A stretch of 64,000 nucleotides of DNA from Microvirga brassicacearum. Lineage in GTDB: Bacteria > Pseudomonadota > Alphaproteobacteria > Rhizobiales > Beijerinckiaceae. The notes beneath the pieces were generated by a model, which ran no database searches, had not been told where the DNA came from, and saw only the letters and a program-made list of their open reading frames with translations. Location of the stretch: assembly GCF_008757455.1 (NCBI RefSeq), contig NZ_VCMV01000071.1:1-64000 (forward strand), given 5' to 3'. Of this stretch, positions 25,914 to 34,904 are shown piece by piece. Made by a program: the position numbers and the translations under genes. The stretch's first letter is position 1, and every line of letters starts with the position of its first letter.

Positions 25914-26770
25914 CCGTCAGTGCATCCGAACTTCGGGAACCGGCGCCGAGCCGCGGCCTGACTCTTCCTTCCGCGCGGCGGCTGCTCCTCTGGACAGGCC
26001 TTGCGGTGCTCCTGGCGTGGGTGCTGGTTCCAATTTATTTCGTCGCGCTCGGCGCCTTCGGCGGCCGGCTCGGAGTTTTCCGGTGGCCAAAGTCGATCTG
26101 GCCGACCGACCTGTCCCTTGCGCCGATGCTGCAATTCCTTGCGATCGAGGGTGTGTTCAACGCGCTGATCAACTCGCTCATCGCCGCGGGGTCGACGGTG
26201 TTGTTGTCGGTCGCTCTTGGCGCACCGGCAGGCTACGCGCTGGCGCGCTACACGTTTCCGGGGCAGAACGTTTATCGCCTGCTCGTCCTTTTGACCCGCG
26301 CCTTCCCGCTCGCGATTCTGGCTCTGCCGCTGACGGTCTCGTTCATCCGCATGGGCCTCTACGACACGCCGTTCGGCGTTTCTCTCATCCACACGGTTCT
26401 TGCGTTGCCCTTCGCGGTCTTGGTGACTCAAAGCCTTTTCATGGGAATTCCGCGCGAATATGAGGAGGCCGCATGGGTCTTTGGCTGCACCCGCTTTCAG
26501 GCCTTCCTGAAAGTGGTTCTACCTCTCGCCCTGCCTGGCCTTGCGGCAACGGCGATCTTCGCTTTCGTGATTTCGTGGAACGAGGTTTTCGCCGCGTCGA
26601 TCCTGACCGTGCGCGAGAGGACGCTGACGGCTTACCTTCTGAAGATCCTCTCCGAGAGCCCGCTCCATTATCGGTTTGCGGGCGGCTTCATCCTCATTCT
26701 TCCCTCCGTGCTCTTCATCTTCGCCATCAGGAAATATCTGTTTGCGGTGTGGGGCATTGCCAGCAAGTAA
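25910..26770 (+). CDS. MalG-type sugar ABC transporter permease
   Basis: 286 residues from the ATG at 25910, which overlaps the stop of the first permease. The first helix is at about 27-47. NSLIAAGSTVLLSVALGAPAGYALARY marks the transmembrane-domain start (key part GAPAGYALARYTFPG). The EAA loop is EYEEAAWVFGCTRFQAFLKV and then VLPLALPGL. The helix after it carries FVISWNEVFAASIL, the typical MalG ending. It pairs with the preceding MalF-type subunit. Confidence 0.94.
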   Translation: MTVSASELREPAPSRGLTLPSARRLLLWTGLAVLLAWVLVPIYFVALGAFGGRLGVFRWPKSIWPTDLSLAPMLQFLAIEGVFNALINSLIAAGSTVLLSVALGAPAGYALARYTFPGQNVYRLLVLLTRAFPLAILALPLTVSFIRMGLYDTPFGVSLIHTVLALPFAVLVTQSLFMGIPREYEEAAWVFGCTRFQAFLKVVLPLALPGLAATAIFAFVISWNEVFAASILTVRERTLTAYLLKILSESPLHYRFAGGFILILPSVLFIFAIRKYLFAVWGIASK

Positions 26771-26782
26771 CGGAGCGCCTCG

Positions 26783-27832
26783 ATGGCTGATATCGTGATC
26801 GATCGGGTGGTTAAGGAATTCGGCTCCTTTCGCGCCTTGAAGGAGGTTTCGCTGAACGCGCGCGACGGCGAGTTCGTGGCCCTACTCGGTCCGTCAGGTT
26901 GTGGCAAGACAACGCTTTTGCGCATCATCGCCGGGTTGGAGACCCAGAATTCCGGACGCGTTGTCATCGGAGGACGGGACGTGAGCGAGCTCCCGCCCCG
27001 CAAGCGCGGCCTCGCCATGGTGTTCCAGAATTATGCTGTCTTCCCGCACATGACGGTGTTCGAGAACGTCGCATTCGGTCTGCGAATGCAGAAAACGAGC
27101 GAGGCCGAGGTGAAGCGGAAGGTGGGGCGCTCAGCCGCGCTGCTCCACATCGAGAGCTACCTCGATCGCTATCCCGCCAAGCTCTCGGGCGGCCAGCGCC
27201 AACGCGTGGCGGTCGCCCGCGCGCTCGCCGTCGAACCCGCTGTGCTGCTCATGGACGAGCCTCTGTCGAATCTCGATGCGCTCCTCCGGCTCGAACTGCG
27301 CACCGAGTTGAAGGCGGTGCTGCGCGAAGCCGGCACGACTACGATTTATGTGACCCACGATCAGACGGAAGCCATGGGTCTCGCCGATCGTATCGCAGTG
27401 ATGTATGGCGGCAAGATCGAACAGATCGGCACGCCGCTTGAGGTCTATGCGACGCCTGGCACCCGCTTCGTGGGCGGGTTCCTCGGCAGTCCGCCGATGA
27501 ACTTCATCAGGGTGGCGTGCTCCGAGGGTGCCGCGCGCATCGGCAACATCACCCTGCCCTGCCCGGTTGCGAGCTCCGAAATGGAAATCGGGTTGCGAGC
27601 CGAGGATGCGAGCCTTGCGCCCATTGGATCCGGTATCGGCTTTGATGTCCGGGTGGTGGAGCCCATGGGGTCGCACCTCCTGCTCACCGGGTCCATCGAT
27701 GGGCAACTCACAAGGATCGTCGTTCCCCCGACCGCCAAGGTGGCGGCCGGCGAGCGCGTCGGCCTGACTGTCGACCCCTCCCGCCTGACATGGATCGACG
27801 GCGCCACTGGCCGCGCCGTCGTCCGAGCCTGA
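26783..27832 (+). CDS. MalK/UgpC-type ABC transporter ATP-binding protein
   Basis: 349 residues. Walker A GPSGCGKT at 36-43, Q-loop Gln82 (FQNYAVFPHM), signature LSGGQ at 134-138, Walker B VLLMDEPLSNLD, switch His192 (THDQTEAMGLADRI). The C-terminal part from about 235 is the TOBE/OB domain (EIGLRAEDASL) found in sugar importers. It follows the MalG-type gene by 12 bases and energises the two permeases. Confidence 0.95.
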   Translation: MADIVIDRVVKEFGSFRALKEVSLNARDGEFVALLGPSGCGKTTLLRIIAGLETQNSGRVVIGGRDVSELPPRKRGLAMVFQNYAVFPHMTVFENVAFGLRMQKTSEAEVKRKVGRSAALLHIESYLDRYPAKLSGGQRQRVAVARALAVEPAVLLMDEPLSNLDALLRLELRTELKAVLREAGTTTIYVTHDQTEAMGLADRIAVMYGGKIEQIGTPLEVYATPGTRFVGGFLGSPPMNFIRVACSEGAARIGNITLPCPVASSEMEIGLRAEDASLAPIGSGIGFDVRVVEPMGSHLLLTGSIDGQLTRIVVPPTAKVAAGERVGLTVDPSRLTWIDGATGRAVVRA

Positions 27833-27843
27833 ATGGAGCCATC

Positions 27844-29160
27844 ATGGATCATATGACCAAGCCCGACATGGACGAGGCTGCGCGCGCAGTCCTGGCGCGG
27901 AATGACCGCGGCGGCTACACGGTTCCGACAGACAGGCTTTATCCCTTTCAGTGGAATTGGGATTCGGCCTTTGTGGCAATGGGATTTGCCATTTTCGACA
28001 TCGACCGCGCCTATCGCGAGCTCGAGCGGCTTGTGGAGGGGCAATGGGATGACGGAATGATTCCGCACATCGTGTTTCATGCTCCGAGCGACACTTATTT
28101 TCCCGGCCCGGAGGTTTGGGGAACGCGACACCGGATTGCGACCTCCGGAATCACCCAGCCGCCGGTTTTCGGCATGGCCTTGCGCCATGTGCACGACGCG
28201 GCGGTGGCCGCCGGCCGGCCGGATGCGGCGGATCGGACGCTCGCGCTTTTTCAAGCAGCCTTGCGCTCCCATCGCTGGTGGCTCAGCGCCCGCGATCCGC
28301 ATGGTCTCGGCCTTGTCTCGATCCTTCATCCCTGGGAAAGCGGAAGCGACAACTCGCCGGCCTGGGACGAGGCTCTGGCGCGCGTTCCTCCCACCACGAC
28401 CACCGCGATCCGTCGCAAGGATACGGGGCATGTCGATCCTGCCATGCGCCCGCGCGATGAGGATTACCAGCGCTTCATTCACCTCGTCGATGTCTACCGC
28501 GACTGCGGCTGGGAGCCGGCGCGGCAATGGGCGGTTGCGCCGTTCAAGATCGCCGACGTGCAGATGACCGGAATTCTCGCCCGCTCGACCGCCGATCTCA
28601 TTTATCTGGCGGAGGCGCTCGGCCTTGAAGGGGAACGTGCAGAGCTTGCCAGCATGCATCACGCGCTCACCACAGGCCTTGCCGGCCGCTGGCGGCCGGA
28701 CCTCGCGCGCTTCGTGTCGCTCGATCTCGTCTCCGGCGAGGATGTCGGGGCGCCGACACAAGCCTGCTTCATGCCGCTCGTGGCCCTGCACGTGGACCAT
28801 ACCCAGCTTCAAGCGGTGGAGGCCGAGATCAAGCGGTGGCTCGAGGGGATGGTTGTCGGGCTGCCGTCGACCGCTCCCTATTCGCAAGCGTTCGAGCCTA
28901 AGCGATACTGGCGCGGACCGGTTTGGGCAGTCGTCAATTGGCTACTCGCCGACGGACTGCGTATGAACGGCGCACTGGAGCTTGCCCGACAAATCGAACA
29001 ATCGACTGTCAGCGCGATCGAGCGGAGCGGGTTCTGCGAGTATTTCGACCCGACCACAGGTGAGGGTCTGGGTGGCGATGCCTTCTCCTGGACGGCTGCC
29101 GCGTATCTGGTGCTCAGCCGGCGCGGACACGGCCCCTCTGCGCAAGCGACCAGACCATGA
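27844..29160 (+). CDS. GH63-like glycoside hydrolase, probable glucosylglycerate/mannosylglycerate hydrolase (MGH1-type)
   Basis: 438 residues from the ATG at 27844 (ggag just before). It is an all-helical toroid of the MGH1 type: QWNWDSAFVAMGF at 36-48, QWDDGMIPHIVFH at 67-79, LHPWESGSDNSPAWDEAL at 161-178, and GFCEYFDPTTGEGLGG at 396-411. By analogy with mycobacterial and Thermus enzymes, Asp169 would be the acid and Glu399 the base; their positions match by motif, not by alignment. Length agrees with known hydrolases (about 420-450). These enzymes split glucosylglycerate or mannosylglycerate into sugar and glycerate. The gene is coupled to the SDR gene (ATGA) and lies behind a sugar ABC transporter, giving an import-and-cleave pathway for a compatible solute. 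Specificity is inferred. Confidence 0.8.
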   Translation: MDHMTKPDMDEAARAVLARNDRGGYTVPTDRLYPFQWNWDSAFVAMGFAIFDIDRAYRELERLVEGQWDDGMIPHIVFHAPSDTYFPGPEVWGTRHRIATSGITQPPVFGMALRHVHDAAVAAGRPDAADRTLALFQAALRSHRWWLSARDPHGLGLVSILHPWESGSDNSPAWDEALARVPPTTTTAIRRKDTGHVDPAMRPRDEDYQRFIHLVDVYRDCGWEPARQWAVAPFKIADVQMTGILARSTADLIYLAEALGLEGERAELASMHHALTTGLAGRWRPDLARFVSLDLVSGEDVGAPTQACFMPLVALHVDHTQLQAVEAEIKRWLEGMVVGLPSTAPYSQAFEPKRYWRGPVWAVVNWLLADGLRMNGALELARQIEQSTVSAIERSGFCEYFDPTTGEGLGGDAFSWTAAAYLVLSRRGHGPSAQATRP

Positions 29161-29972
29161 ATCCCGACCGGCTGAAGGGCCGCATTGCCTTGATCACCGG
29201 CGGATCGCGAGGCATTGGGCGCGCCGTCGCCGAACGCTTCGCTTTCGAGGGTGCGACGGTGGCAATCAACCACGTTCGCGACGACAACGAAGCCGCACTT
29301 GCCGTCGACGCGTGCACGACAGCATCGATCAATGGCGGCCACGTCAAACGCCCGCATCGCATCCTTGAGGCCGACGTGAGTTCAGCTGCGGCGGTCGACA
29401 CCATGATGGCCGAAATCGTGGCTGCTTTCGGCCGGCTCGACATTTTGGTGAACAATGCAGGCATCCAGTCGCCGACGCCAGGAGACGTTTTCGAGGCTGC
29501 GGAACTCGAGCGGATTATCGGCGTCAATCTTCTCGGCGCCGCCTATTGCGCGCGAGCGGCCATCCGTCATTTTCTGATGCGTCCCGAGCCGCGCGGAGTT
29601 ATCATCAACACGTCCAGCGTGCATGAGGTGATCCCCAAGCCCGGCTACCTCGCCTACTCCATGAGCAAGGGCGGGCTCGGCAATCTCACGCGCACGCTCG
29701 CGCTCGAATTTGCCGACCGCGGAATTCGTGTGAACGGCGTAGGCCCCGGCGCGATACTCACCAGCCTCAACGATTCCTGGCGCAATGATCCGGCGGACCG
29801 CGCCGGCGTTGAACGTCATATCCCCATGGGCTACGCTGCAGCACCCGACGCAATTGCGCCGGTCTTTGCTTTTCTGGCTTCCGATGAGGCTGCTTACATG
29901 ACGGGGCAAACGCTGTTTGCCGATGGCGGCCTCACGCTCTATGGCGATTTCAGGGATAACTGGGCTTCATAG
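29157..29972 (+). CDS. SDR-family oxidoreductase, glucose-1-dehydrogenase-like
   Basis: 271 residues. Nucleotide-binding TGGSRGIG at 14-21, NNAG at 99-102, catalytic Ser154, Tyr167 and Lys171 (YLAYSMSK), and the C-terminal SDEAAYMTGQTLFADGG. This is the classical SDR layout, closest in feel to the glucose/ribitol dehydrogenase subgroup. Its ATG overlaps the hydrolase stop. It may oxidise the sugar or glycerate released by the hydrolase, which is inference from the operon. Only five bases separate its stop from the convergent gene, with no terminator seen. Confidence 0.92.
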   Translation: MNPDRLKGRIALITGGSRGIGRAVAERFAFEGATVAINHVRDDNEAALAVDACTTASINGGHVKRPHRILEADVSSAAAVDTMMAEIVAAFGRLDILVNNAGIQSPTPGDVFEAAELERIIGVNLLGAAYCARAAIRHFLMRPEPRGVIINTSSVHEVIPKPGYLAYSMSKGGLGNLTRTLALEFADRGIRVNGVGPGAILTSLNDSWRNDPADRAGVERHIPMGYAAAPDAIAPVFAFLASDEAAYMTGQTLFADGGLTLYGDFRDNWAS

Positions 29973-29977
29973 GAAAT

Positions 29978-30883
29978 CTACGTTAGCGCGCTGAAACGAC
30001 CCGGAAGATGCGAGGTGCACGCCATGACCCAGGTGATCGCCTCCCGGTCATATTCATCACCGGAGCGCCAACCGTCAAAATACGTGTTGAGCCGCTCCAC
30101 GCGATCGGGCCAGACATCGGCGGATTGCAGCCCCAGGGAGACGCCGTAATTGGTGAAAGCGAATTTGGTGGCACGCTGCCACGGCGCGCGACAGAAATAG
30201 CCGGGCGGATCGACCCACATTCCATCCAGCGTTCGAAGCGCACGCCGTGTTTGCTCCTTCGCCCATGGCTCATCGGGAAAGAAATGAGCGAGCCACAGCA
30301 TCATGCCGAGACCCAGATCCTGCTCGATATCGAGACTGCGCCAGTCGCGCTCGATCAGAATTCGCATCTGCGCGATCTCGGGCGCGAGCGCCTCCTCATC
30401 GAGCATCCGATACGAAACATAACCGTCATAGGCGTCGATAGCACCGAGGCCATATCCCGGATACGGCCCGCTCAGATCTTCGGTCATCTTCCAAACGACG
30501 CCGCGTCCGGGAATCACGAACGCCCGATGGATGTCGCGCGCCAATGCGATGCCGCGCGCGCGATAATCCGGCTTCACGTCCCCGAGCCGCGCCAGCGCAA
30601 ACAACCACATGGCAAGATAGTGAAAGTATTGTCCATCACGATCAGCCGCCTCCCCGATCCGAAATCCGCGCGGGCGGCCAAGCACCCGCTCCACATCGGC
30701 GACGAGCCATTCGGCGCGGGTCAACCAGCGCTCCTCGCCAAGTTCGCGGTAAAGCGAGACATAGAGCACGACCCCGAAAGCGTCGGTCCAGAGATAACGA
30801 AGACCGTTCGGCCAAATGTGCTCTGCCTGCATCCAGTCAAGCTTTTTCAGCACATATGGAATGTTGCGAAGCATTGCCGTCAC
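29978..30883 (-). CDS. Conserved hypothetical protein, probably all-helical toroid
   Basis: 301 residues; I do not recognise the family. Secondary structure looks all-helical with repeating aromatic-rich helices: IWPNGLRYLWTDAFGVVLY at the start, DGQYFHYLAMWLFALARLG, YPGYGLGAIDAYDGYVSYR, and WQRATKFAFTNYGVSLGLQ near the end. This pattern recalls (alpha/alpha)6 toroids used by glycosidases and related enzymes. The acidic and aromatic cleft residues (Asp in WTDAF, Asp in AIDAYDGY) could be catalytic, but this is a guess. A GTG start at 30883 overlaps the stop of the preceding gene (GTGA); an ATG at 30874 is an alternative. It is coupled to the methyltransferase/esterase fusion. Confidence 0.7.
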   Translation of the reverse strand: MTAMLRNIPYVLKKLDWMQAEHIWPNGLRYLWTDAFGVVLYVSLYRELGEERWLTRAEWLVADVERVLGRPRGFRIGEAADRDGQYFHYLAMWLFALARLGDVKPDYRARGIALARDIHRAFVIPGRGVVWKMTEDLSGPYPGYGLGAIDAYDGYVSYRMLDEEALAPEIAQMRILIERDWRSLDIEQDLGLGMMLWLAHFFPDEPWAKEQTRRALRTLDGMWVDPPGYFCRAPWQRATKFAFTNYGVSLGLQSADVWPDRVERLNTYFDGWRSGDEYDREAITWVMACTSHLPGRFSALT

Positions 30884-32871
30884 AGCCCGAATGGATAGGT
30901 GTCCGGCAGGCCCGGCTTCGCGTGTTTGGGGCCGAGGGGCGTCACTGCGGAGGTTTCATCGAACCAGACCCAGGCATCGAATTGCTGTGGCAGGGAAGCG
31001 TCGGCGTAGTGGCTCATCAACTCGGTGTCAGGCCGGTAGATAACGCCGATGAAACGCTCCAGCCGCGGCTCCAGGAGCTGTTGCCGAAGTGTTTCGTGTC
31101 GACCAGGATCGAGCAGGAAGCGCGTTACACCTGCGTCGTGGCAAAGCCGCTCGTAACTGTCGGGGTGAGAGGGCTGGACACGCTTGATTTCCATATCGCC
31201 GTCCCAATCGGACGCCGCCGCGACGGTGCCCGTGTGAGTGCCGAAGCCGATCAGCGCAGCCTCCTCGCCGAACCGTTCGCGGCAGAGCTGACCGATGTTA
31301 AGTTCATCCCGGATTACCCCCATCTCCGTGTGGCGCGCATCGCCGATATGCGAGTTATGGGCCCACACCACCGCCTTCGATTGCGGGCCGCGGGCTTGCA
31401 GAAGATGCTCGAGCGTTTCAAACATATGCGTGTCGCGCAGGTTCCAGGATTCCGCGCCGCCATAATACATGATGCGGTAATAGCGCTCGGCGGAGGCGAC
31501 CAGGCGAGCGTTCTGGGTTGCATCGAGAAAGTTGTCGCCGTCGGCCTCCCCGTATTCCAGCTGCTTGCGGAGCAGGTCCTGGCATTGTTGCAGCACTGCC
31601 TGTTCGCATTTTCCGTAGCCGGAGGTGAGCACCGCGCGGCCATAGGTCGACGGCTCCTTCTGCCACGGCGTCAGACACCCGTAACGCTCTCGCGCGATCA
31701 CGGCTGCTTCCGGATCAACCCGGTCGAGATAGGTCAGAACCGCCGCGATGGACGCGCTCATGTTGTAGATGTCGAGGCCGTAGAAGCCGGTGCGCTGCTC
31801 CGGCTCGATCGGGTCATTATGCGCTCGCAGCCAACCGATGAAGGCGTCTACATCAGTGTTGCGCCACATCCAGGTGGGAAACCGTCGGAATGGAGCTTCC
31901 AGGCCGGGCCGGAACGGCTGATGGTGCCGGACGTAGCGGTCAAGGGCGGCAGCATCCGGCCAATCCGCCTCGACCGCCACGATCGTAAAGCCGTGCTTCT
32001 CGATCAACCGGCGCGTGATCGCCGCCCGCGCGCGGTAGAATTCCGAGGTGCCGTGGCTGGCCTCGCCCAGCAGCACCACACGCCGGTCGGCGAAGCGATC
32101 GAACAATTCTCCAAATCCCGGATCGCTGAATTCAGGCAACGGCTCGGCGGCGTCGGCGATCATTTCTGGCAAGCTTTGGTAACGGGAATTGGCGGGCTGA
32201 TTTGCGGCCCGGCGGCGGCCACCCTCGGCCCAGCCCTGCTCACCGATCAGCGGCACGAAGCTGACCGCGCCAAGATCTTCTTCCTCGTAGTCAGTTTCGG
32301 TCGTGCGCGTCGCCTTGAGCAGCCTTTGATGCCCGCCGCCCGGCCCCACCGGAATGACGATCCGGCCGCCGATGGTCAATTGCTCTCTCAGCGCTCGCGG
32401 CACATCCGGACCGCCCGCTGCCACCAATATGGCGTCGAACGGGGCGGCTTCAGGCAGGCCGCGCGTGCCGTCGCCCACGCGTAGATCGATGTTGCCATAG
32501 CCGAGCCTGCCAAAGCGATGCTGCGCGCTTTCCACCAGCGAGGGATGGCGCTCGATTGCATAGACCGTCTTGGCGATCCGGCTCATCACTGCGGCTGCAT
32601 AGCCCGAGCCGGCACCCACCTCGAGAACGCGATTGCCCGGTTTGACCTCGGCTGCCTCGATCATCAGAGCGACGATGTAGGGCTGCGAGATTGTTTGGCC
32701 GGCGCCGATCGGCAAAGGTCCGTCCTCGTAGGCAAATTCCTCGAAGCCGGGCTCGACAAAGGCCTCTCGCGGCACCTCCCGCATGGCATCGAGAACGTTG
32801 CGGTCACGTATGCCGCGCCCAGCGAGCTGAGTTTCAACCATGCGATTGCGAAAGCGAGAAAGATCGAGCAT
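30880..32871 (-). CDS. Fusion of protein-L-isoaspartate O-methyltransferase and erythromycin-esterase-like domain
   Basis: 663 residues from the ATG at 32871 (GGAG upstream). Residues 1-210 are a PCMT: GAGQTISQPYIVALM at 57-71, EVGAGSGYAAAV at 84-95, VGDGTRGLP, and IGGRIVIPVG. It methylates isoaspartate in damaged proteins. After a linker, residues 250-650 are an EreA/ChaN-like domain: LGEASHGTSEFY at 268-279 (Glu270, His273), VAVEADWPDAAALDRYVR at 298 onward, and VWAHNSHIGDA. Erythromycin esterases use these His and Glu residues on macrolactones, but many homologues have other, unknown roles. Similar fusions are, to my knowledge, annotated in other alphaproteobacteria. A role in protein repair under stress is inferred. 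Confidence 0.88.
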   Translation of the reverse strand: MLDLSRFRNRMVETQLAGRGIRDRNVLDAMREVPREAFVEPGFEEFAYEDGPLPIGAGQTISQPYIVALMIEAAEVKPGNRVLEVGAGSGYAAAVMSRIAKTVYAIERHPSLVESAQHRFGRLGYGNIDLRVGDGTRGLPEAAPFDAILVAAGGPDVPRALREQLTIGGRIVIPVGPGGGHQRLLKATRTTETDYEEEDLGAVSFVPLIGEQGWAEGGRRRAANQPANSRYQSLPEMIADAAEPLPEFSDPGFGELFDRFADRRVVLLGEASHGTSEFYRARAAITRRLIEKHGFTIVAVEADWPDAAALDRYVRHHQPFRPGLEAPFRRFPTWMWRNTDVDAFIGWLRAHNDPIEPEQRTGFYGLDIYNMSASIAAVLTYLDRVDPEAAVIARERYGCLTPWQKEPSTYGRAVLTSGYGKCEQAVLQQCQDLLRKQLEYGEADGDNFLDATQNARLVASAERYYRIMYYGGAESWNLRDTHMFETLEHLLQARGPQSKAVVWAHNSHIGDARHTEMGVIRDELNIGQLCRERFGEEAALIGFGTHTGTVAAASDWDGDMEIKRVQPSHPDSYERLCHDAGVTRFLLDPGRHETLRQQLLEPRLERFIGVIYRPDTELMSHYADASLPQQFDAWVWFDETSAVTPLGPKHAKPGLPDTYPFGL

Positions 32872-33095
32872 AGCGACGGCTCCGGTTCGTCCAGACGTCA
32901 GCCCCTCTTGGAGCGCGTTGCCCACTTTCGGCCGCGCCGAGCTCGCGATAGAAATCCCCCTCAGGGCTCTCCCCCGTTAACTCGAAGCCCGGCCCGCCGT
33001 TCCGCGGGGCGCCGGTCGCACACAGGGAGCAACGAGGCACCGTCGCGCTTGTCGTCCGGGGCGCGACGAATTCCGAAACGTTGAACCGCCCTCTT
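32872..33095. other. 224-base gap, no gene or clear signal seen
   Basis: The region between the methyltransferase fusion and the end of the upstream gene carries no credible frame or tRNA and no hairpin with a T run. It must contain the promoter for the methyltransferase/esterase pair. Confidence 0.4.
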
Positions 33096-34868
33096 CTAAT
33101 CGCCGTGGCAGATCGTGACAGATTTCAACTGCGCCTCGAGCAACGCCGCGTAGCGACAGCTCATCGCCTGCAAGCGGACGCGTTCCTCACCCGGACTGAT
33201 CGCATCGGCCGCCATGGCGAACGCCCCCAGCTGAAATGCCAGATAACACGGCTGCATGTAGGCGAGTACATCCGGATCGATCACACGTGCGGAACAGGCC
33301 TCCACGATCGCACATAGCCGCCTAGTTTCGTCGGGAGCGAGGTGAAACTCGATCCTTGCTCCGGCCACGTCCCACGCGATGTCCTGGTGCCCGATGAGGT
33401 CATGTGCGGTGCTGTGATCGAGTGCATCCGTCTTTATCAGCTGTTGATCGACAATCAGCCACTCCCATGCGTGCATCCGGTTGTCCGTGTCGACAGGTCG
33501 GACTTTGTGTTGCAGTTCCGGCCATCGGCACAGGACACCTGCGAGCGCATCTGCAGCGCTGTCGCCAAGAGCCATGCGCGCGTTGTGAACCGCCATATGG
33601 GCCAGCGCTTCCAGCGACGCGCCCTGACTTCCTGCTGATTCCAGATGTCTGCCCCGAAATCCGAGATACGCCCCAATCCGCTCGATGAGACGATCGCGGT
33701 CGAATGAAACCTGATCCAGGGATGGCGCGTGCTCGTGCCACTTTTCGACAAGAAATCCGTGCCGGAGGCCCGCAATCGATGGCGTGAAGCCAGCGTGATG
33801 AAGAAGGCGGCCCGTTTGGAGCTTTTGCTCGCCGAGCTCCCCCAACCCCGCAAACTTGACGAGCCACGATTGCCCACCTGCGCGCGCCATGTACTTTCGG
33901 CGTTCCTGCTGAATATTGGACGCGGGCCATTCTTCAGTGCTGGCATAACGCTCAGCCCGCGATGCGCCGCCAGATATGTCCCGCAAGGGACAATCGAGAG
34001 GTCCCAACAATGTTTCGAGCCATTCTGCGAGAGAGCGGCATTCGCCGGGTGGCCGCAGCAGAACGTCTTCAGCCGAAACCACGTGCCGCGCGACGCTGCC
34101 CCAAAGCGATCGATGAACTTTACTGGCTCTTGGCCCAAGGTCGTTGTCGTGGCTCGGAAAAAAGTGAATGGAGTGGCGGGCGACCCCGTTCGCCTCCAGC
34201 CAATCGGCGACCGCGCCGAACGAACTTCCCGTTAAGCCCGGTCCTTCATCGACGACAGCAAAATCTCTTCTCGGATTCATTCTCAGTCGGGCAGCAAGGG
34301 CAGCGCCGATTTTGAGCTCGCGGCAACGTGGATCGCCCACCGGCCGCACTGTAACCGGCGGCTCCGCGCCGATTCCGGCAGCAACCAAAGCCGCAAGCCC
34401 GGTCCCGATGCTTCTGATGCCGATGACCTGAGTGTCGGCGCCCAGCCCCGAACATGCGGCGGCCTGCAGGTAGGCCTCCGGATAGAGCGCATAGAACGCG
34501 TAGCCTTCCGCTTTTCTGCATGAAATGGCGACGGTTCCATCCAGGCTTGCCAGTCTGCGCGTGAGAGAAGTCGGCAACTCGATCGGCGCGAAGCCGCTTC
34601 GCCAGGACCGATCGAGCAGAAGCGCCAGGTCGACGAGGAATGCCATCCCGGTGGCCTGCGCGTCGGATACGGCATCGAACCCAGTGCGCTGAAACTCAAA
34701 GTCGGCGATCCCCTGCACGAGTTCGCCGGCGGTGACGAACGCTGAAACGAGCGCGGCATGGCGCTCGATACCCACCCCTGGCTTCGCGACGCCGCGGAGT
34801 GCGGTTTCAATGAGGTCTCGTTTTTTTCCTACAGTCTCCAGACGCGTCACATCGCCGTAGACCAACAT
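33096..34868 (-). CDS. Hypothetical protein with phosphoribosyltransferase-like and kinase-like domains
   Basis: 590 residues; not a family I can name. Residues about 90-270 look like a type I phosphoribosyltransferase: VIGIRSIGTGLAALVAA at 148-164 and a PRPP-loop-like DFAVVDEGPGLTGSSF at 202-217. Residues about 325-560 resemble an aminoglycoside-phosphotransferase-like kinase: WLVKFAG with Lys338, then FLVEKWHE. A catalytic-loop-like VDTDNRMHAWEWLI at 459-472 follows, then IKTDALDH and HQDIAWDVAGA at 494-504. No signal peptide or membrane helix. It lies 36 bases downstream of the UDP-xylose synthase gene, so the two are probably one operon. The domain calls come from motif reading only and need a profile search. 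Confidence 0.6.
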   Translation of the reverse strand: MLVYGDVTRLETVGKKRDLIETALRGVAKPGVGIERHAALVSAFVTAGELVQGIADFEFQRTGFDAVSDAQATGMAFLVDLALLLDRSWRSGFAPIELPTSLTRRLASLDGTVAISCRKAEGYAFYALYPEAYLQAAACSGLGADTQVIGIRSIGTGLAALVAAGIGAEPPVTVRPVGDPRCRELKIGAALAARLRMNPRRDFAVVDEGPGLTGSSFGAVADWLEANGVARHSIHFFPSHDNDLGPRASKVHRSLWGSVARHVVSAEDVLLRPPGECRSLAEWLETLLGPLDCPLRDISGGASRAERYASTEEWPASNIQQERRKYMARAGGQSWLVKFAGLGELGEQKLQTGRLLHHAGFTPSIAGLRHGFLVEKWHEHAPSLDQVSFDRDRLIERIGAYLGFRGRHLESAGSQGASLEALAHMAVHNARMALGDSAADALAGVLCRWPELQHKVRPVDTDNRMHAWEWLIVDQQLIKTDALDHSTAHDLIGHQDIAWDVAGARIEFHLAPDETRRLCAIVEACSARVIDPDVLAYMQPCYLAFQLGAFAMAADAISPGEERVRLQAMSCRYAALLEAQLKSVTICHGD

Positions 34869-34904
34869 TTCGAAACCCCGGCAGACAGGCTGCTGAGAGA
34901 TGGA

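Noticed and set aside
27445-28887. 480-codon minus-strand frame across the MalK-type and GH63-like genes
   Set aside because: It spans two well-supported plus-strand genes and shows no domain.
30544-32484. 646-codon plus-strand frame opposite the methyltransferase/esterase fusion
   Set aside because: Shadow of a gene with clear catalytic motifs; no ribosome site or known domain.
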